NCBI GenBank assembly: GCA_020354105.1 | Contig: CP070642.1 | Location: forward strand, 25,890 to 33,413 | DNA: 7,524 bases | Direction of reading: 5' to 3' | Origin: Chloroflexota bacterium | GTDB lineage: Bacteria; Chloroflexota; Dehalococcoidia; GIF9; UBA5629 | Shown: positions 4,771-7,524 of the stretch, piece by piece | How the letters are laid out: each line of letters opens with the position of its first letter | Numbering within the stretch: the first letter of the stretch is position 1 | Notes under the pieces: generated by a model | Database searches by the model: none | What the model saw: only the letters and a program-made list of their open reading frames with translations | What the model was told of the DNA's origin: nothing | Made by a program: the position numbers and the translations under genes

Positions 4771-5862
4771 ATGACATACCCGAGGCAAAGGGCATACATC
4801 GGTATTGAGCAGGAAAAGAAAATCAGTCACTATTCTCTTTCACCACTTTATCGAGATATAAGCCGTACAGAATTGGCTGAAAAGATAAGAAGAGAGGTCA
4901 AATGGCCGGGAAAGCCACCGGAAGTTGAAGTATTGGAAAAGAAGATCACTGGGTACCGCAATACTGGCGTTTGGCTGGAAGATGAATCTTGGTCACTGGG
5001 TGAGTCGGTCAAGCCAGAATATGCTATACCGGCAGACGCTACGCCGATACTCCTGGACCTCTGGAGATACTCATTGGATATTGGGTATCCCCTCACACTT
5101 CGCCATGCGAAATGGATAGCTAGACTCCACAAGGTGATTGGCACTGTCGGTGATGATCTTGGTCACTGGCAACGGATACAGACTCTCTTCTTCACAGCCC
5201 TGTTATATGCTGACCGAGAGCAAGTGAATCAGGCATTGAAGGAGGATCGATTCAATACGATGGCCGAAGATGGAGATTTAGCTTTTTCTCCCGATGAAGT
5301 CATGACATTGACGATGCTTGGCGTGCTCCCTTTGCCGGCTTTGCCCAAGATGCTTAGGGTTAAAGGTACCAAGGGTAAGAAGAAGAACAAGGAACGGGAG
5401 ATTGAGAGAAGAACGAAGGAGGGTCTATTCAGCGTCACACTAACCGGTGACTTCAATGTGGCGATGGTCGTTCACATTTTGCATACTCCACACAGCGTAG
5501 ATGAATCACCTGAGTTAGATAATGATGGAGTTTTCGACGCATTCTATGGACGCTGCTCGGAAATAGAAGACAAGATTGGGAAGCTATCTGTCGACCAACA
5601 GCGTGCCTATGCAATACTCGTCACTTGCTTCAGTAAGGGGTCAAAGTGGAATGATCTGTCTCTTGACGCTTTTCTTGAAATCGTCGAGAAACTCAGTCAA
5701 TTGGCATCAGGACACACGAAACTTAGGGAGATACTTCGCCCGGTCATTTTTGACGACAAGGGTATGCTTGCTCCTTATTTCAGCAAGGTTGGGCTCACTC
5801 CTCCCCTAGATAGCTTCATGAAAGCAAACTTAGGACTTCCTGAGGAAGAAACAGAAGATTGA
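4771..5862 (+). CDS. Unknown 363-residue protein upstream of the recombinase
   Basis: I do not recognise the family. Seen: ATG at 4771 with AGGAG at 4760-4764, and no in-frame alternative is better. The protein is soluble, without signal or membrane helices. Residues about 25-62 (SPLYRDISRTELAEKIRREVKW, then EVLEKKITGYRN) resemble a small helical, possibly HTH-like module. Residues about 196-217 are a lysine/arginine-rich stretch (KGTKGKKKNKEREIERR). The rest is predicted mostly helical, with an acidic tail (EEETED). Only 10 nt separate it from the recombinase, whose ribosome site starts at its stop, so they form one operon. Inferred: a partner or regulator of the recombinase, such as a directionality factor, or an element-specific DNA-binding protein. 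Context is the only support. Confidence 0.8.
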   Translation: MTYPRQRAYIGIEQEKKISHYSLSPLYRDISRTELAEKIRREVKWPGKPPEVEVLEKKITGYRNTGVWLEDESWSLGESVKPEYAIPADATPILLDLWRYSLDIGYPLTLRHAKWIARLHKVIGTVGDDLGHWQRIQTLFFTALLYADREQVNQALKEDRFNTMAEDGDLAFSPDEVMTLTMLGVLPLPALPKMLRVKGTKGKKKNKEREIERRTKEGLFSVTLTGDFNVAMVVHILHTPHSVDESPELDNDGVFDAFYGRCSEIEDKIGKLSVDQQRAYAILVTCFSKGSKWNDLSLDAFLEIVEKLSQLASGHTKLREILRPVIFDDKGMLAPYFSKVGLTPPLDSFMKANLGLPEEETED

Positions 5863-5872
5863 GAGGTGAAGA

Positions 5873-7390
5873 ATGAAGGCAGCAATTTTCTGTCGAGTAA
5901 GTACAGATAACCAGGAGAAGGAAGGAACATCGTTACAGACACAACTTGAGAATTGTCTAGCGTACTGCCAGCAAAAGGGCTATGAGGCAGCGTACCGCTT
6001 CAGCGAGCCTTATTCTGGGCTGTCACTTGAGAGGCCGGAACTGGACAGACTACGTGAGTTGGTGAGAAATGATGTCATTGATATCATAGTATGCTATTCC
6101 CTTGACCGCTTATCACGCGACCCAGTTCACGGTGTGATTATCACCCAAGAACTAGACAAGCACGACGTGGCACTGGAAGCCGTAACCGAGACCATCGATA
6201 GCACGGAAGTTGGGAAGTTAATCACATATATTCGGGGCTTTGCTTCAAAACTTGAAGCAGAAAAGATACGAGAGCGAACTATGCGAGGTAGAAAAGCCAG
6301 AGCGCAGCAAGGCCGCGTGCCAGTGGGTGGCTACTCCAAGCTTTATGGTTATGACTATATCAAGGTGAGTGAGGCCAACGGCGGTAGACGTGTATTAAAC
6401 GAGAATGAGGCACAGTGGGTGAGGCAGATGTTTGACTGGTTAGTTAATGATGGTATGTCCTGCCGAGCTATAGCCGTGAAGTTAAACTCGCTGCAAATTC
6501 CCACTAAACACGGCAATTGCTGGTCAAGGAAAGTGGTTCATCAGATCCTAAGCAATGTAGCCTATACGGGGGTTACAATTTACCACCATCAGGGAGAGCC
6601 GGTAGAGCTATCAAATATAACCCCACCAATAGTAGACAGGACACTGTTCGGGCTTGCCCAGCAGCAATTAAGAACGAACTTTGAGAAAGCAAAGCGTAAT
6701 ATGAGACGGCAGTACCTATTACATGGCCATATAAGATGCCGTCAGTGTGGCAGACCTTATAGTACTCATATCACAAATCAGCGCACGAAACATAAAACGT
6801 ATAAATATCGCCGCTATATTTGCTGCCGTAATGTTCGTGCACCAGATGGATTTCAAGTGAACCGCTGCTACAACAAAGGATGGGCAGCCGATAAGCTCGA
6901 AGCCTTGGTATGGACACAGATAGAGCGTATTCTAGCCGACCCGAAACTTATCATTGCTGAGATTGAGAAAAAGCAGCGGCGTGTTGGTGATATAAGTCAT
7001 TTACAGACTGAGGTGAGGCAGATAGAGCGACGCCTGAAAGCAATAGACCGCGAGCAGACTCAACTCTTACAATGGGCTATTAAGGGCTTCCCAGAGGACA
7101 TGGTTGAAATGGAGAATAGGAAACTTAACTCTAAACGTGAGAGCTTTAAGGCTCAGAAGGCCGAATTAGAGCATAAGGTCAAGGCAAGCCAGGAAGCGGC
7201 TATCAGTTTACCGAAACTTGAACATTTCGTTGAACTAGTACGGGAAAAACTATCAGCGCTCGACTTTGAGACCAAACGGGTGGCGCTAGATATGCTTGAC
7301 ATTAAGGTTTGGATAGATGGCTGTAACGTTGAAGTGACCGGGGTTATACCTATTTCCGATTATGCTATTGTGTCACCACAATCGGATTGA
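5873..7390 (+). CDS. Large serine recombinase (site-specific integrase)
   Basis: Seen: 505 residues, full length for the large serine recombinase family. The catalytic resolvase domain is at 1-140: nucleophile Ser10 in FCRVST and YSLDRLSRD at 75-83 with the conserved arginines 79 and 82. Next comes the 'recombinase' domain (about 155-270, GYSKLYGYDY, GMSCRAIAVKLN, WSRKVVHQILSN). The zinc ribbon has C289xxC292, C317/C318 and C332. A coiled coil rich in Lys, Glu and Gln spans about 365-445. Known: these enzymes cut both DNA duplexes through a Ser-DNA bond and join attP to attB without host factors; the coiled coil controls direction. Inferred: integrase and excisionase enzyme of the element. 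GAGGTGA lies just before the ATG. No key residue appears missing, so it is probably active. Confidence 0.95.
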   Translation: MKAAIFCRVSTDNQEKEGTSLQTQLENCLAYCQQKGYEAAYRFSEPYSGLSLERPELDRLRELVRNDVIDIIVCYSLDRLSRDPVHGVIITQELDKHDVALEAVTETIDSTEVGKLITYIRGFASKLEAEKIRERTMRGRKARAQQGRVPVGGYSKLYGYDYIKVSEANGGRRVLNENEAQWVRQMFDWLVNDGMSCRAIAVKLNSLQIPTKHGNCWSRKVVHQILSNVAYTGVTIYHHQGEPVELSNITPPIVDRTLFGLAQQQLRTNFEKAKRNMRRQYLLHGHIRCRQCGRPYSTHITNQRTKHKTYKYRRYICCRNVRAPDGFQVNRCYNKGWAADKLEALVWTQIERILADPKLIIAEIEKKQRRVGDISHLQTEVRQIERRLKAIDREQTQLLQWAIKGFPEDMVEMENRKLNSKRESFKAQKAELEHKVKASQEAAISLPKLEHFVELVREKLSALDFETKRVALDMLDIKVWIDGCNVEVTGVIPISDYAIVSPQSD

Positions 7391-7524
7391 TAATCCCAGT
7401 GCCTATGAATGGACGTTGAGTACCGATGGCACTAATGGAGATAATATGTACGGGTTACAATTCCGTATATCTGGCGATACCACGCGGGGACCTTTGGGCG
7501 ATGGCTATGTCCCTATTACGAAGA
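7362..7524 (+). CDS. Partial open frame at the right edge, possibly an interrupted flank gene
   Basis: The frame is open from 7338 to the window end and reads protein-like after about 7392 (NPSAYEWTLSTDGTNG, then YGLQFRISGDTTRG). The composition suits an extracellular or structural domain rich in Gly, Thr and Asp. The ATG at 7362 lies inside the recombinase gene and has no ribosome site, so translation probably does not start there. If the recombinase inserted the element into a gene, this would be the downstream part of it, with the junction near 7385-7395. Alternatively it is a chance frame, or an element gene without a visible start. Family unknown. Confidence 0.35.
   Translation, partial: MLLCHHNRIDNPSAYEWTLSTDGTNGDNMYGLQFRISGDTTRGPLGDGYVPITK
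7367..7382. repeat. Short inverted repeat at the recombinase 3' end
   Basis: ATTGTG (7367-7372) and CACAAT (7377-7382) pair around a 4-nt loop, just before the stop codon. No T-run follows, so it is a poor terminator. It could be one arm pair of a recombinase attachment site, since these are partly palindromic, but no partner copy is visible in the window. Confidence 0.3.

Larger units (their letters stand above)
1466..7390. mobile_element. Probable integrative element with replication module and serine integrase
   Basis: The stretch combines a large serine recombinase at one end, an XRE repressor with facing promoters, a RepA-like helicase with an adjacent repeat array, and several small zinc-ribbon/HTH proteins. 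This is the usual set for an integrated plasmid, phage satellite or small integrative element. No capsid, terminase, relaxase, mating-pore, resistance or restriction genes are visible, so transfer would depend on a helper or on parts outside the window. The ends are not proven: the left limit is placed at the 45-bp repeat and the right limit at the recombinase stop. Confidence 0.55.

Noticed and set aside
4632..4799. Upstream extension of the XRE gene to 4799 with a hydrophobic N-terminus resembling a membrane segment
   Set aside because: The extension would cover both promoters and the start of the divergent gene. ATG at 4631 has a good ribosome site, and the HTH domain begins right after it.
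7367..7382. Rho-independent terminator after the recombinase
   Set aside because: The stem is only 6 bp and AT-rich, lies inside the coding end, and has no T-run.

Overview
The window is bacterial. The best reading is a compact integrative mobile element (about 1466-7390) beside, and possibly inside, chromosomal DNA. The host is probably an uncultured environmental bacterium. A Chloroflexota/Dehalococcoidia-like background would fit the small CxxC...CxxC protein and the collagen-like propeller lipoprotein, but this is a weak guess. Base composition shifts along the window: the lipoprotein gene at the left is visibly GC-richer, 950-1580 is AT-rich, and the element genes lie in between.

Left flank (1-1580). 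The 5' part of a minus-strand gene for a secreted lipoprotein runs off the left edge (start at 798). It has a lipobox, a short collagen-like GPQ tract and four near-identical 40-42-residue propeller repeats. Its leader can fold into a hairpin (850-882), and a minus-strand terminator lies upstream (923-947). The next 600 bases hold no convincing gene, only frame-broken minus-strand fragments (1191-1388) and the first copy of a 45-bp direct repeat (1466-1510). The second copy (1578-1622) covers the 3' end of the first element gene.

Leftward element operon (4631 down to 1584). In transcription order: an XRE-type repressor, a 50-residue protein coupled to it by ATGA, a four-cysteine zinc-ribbon protein, a RepA-like RecA-fold helicase, a repeat-rich gap, a zinc-ribbon/AT-hook/helix-turn-helix protein, and an unknown 159-residue protein coupled by another ATGA overlap. 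The gap (2586-2682) carries seven copies of TGTCCG in both orientations plus two hairpins, one of them 42 nt long. Because it adjoins the helicase gene it is a good candidate for a replication origin or partner-binding site.

Rightward element operon (4771-7390). An unrecognised 363-residue protein is followed after 10 nt by a complete large serine recombinase, the likely integrase. The two operons are separated by a control region in which a rightward and a leftward sigma70-like promoter face each other, with an 11-bp palindrome at their shared predicted start point. This resembles a phage-type bistable switch run by the XRE repressor.

Right flank (7391-7524). A frame reads openly off the right edge and may be part of a gene interrupted by the insertion. 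I could not identify a convincing pair of attachment sites, so the element ends are not proven. Taken together, the window suggests an integrated plasmid-like or satellite-like element: switch, helicase with possible origin, accessory DNA-binding proteins and a site-specific integrase, with no visible structural or conjugation genes.
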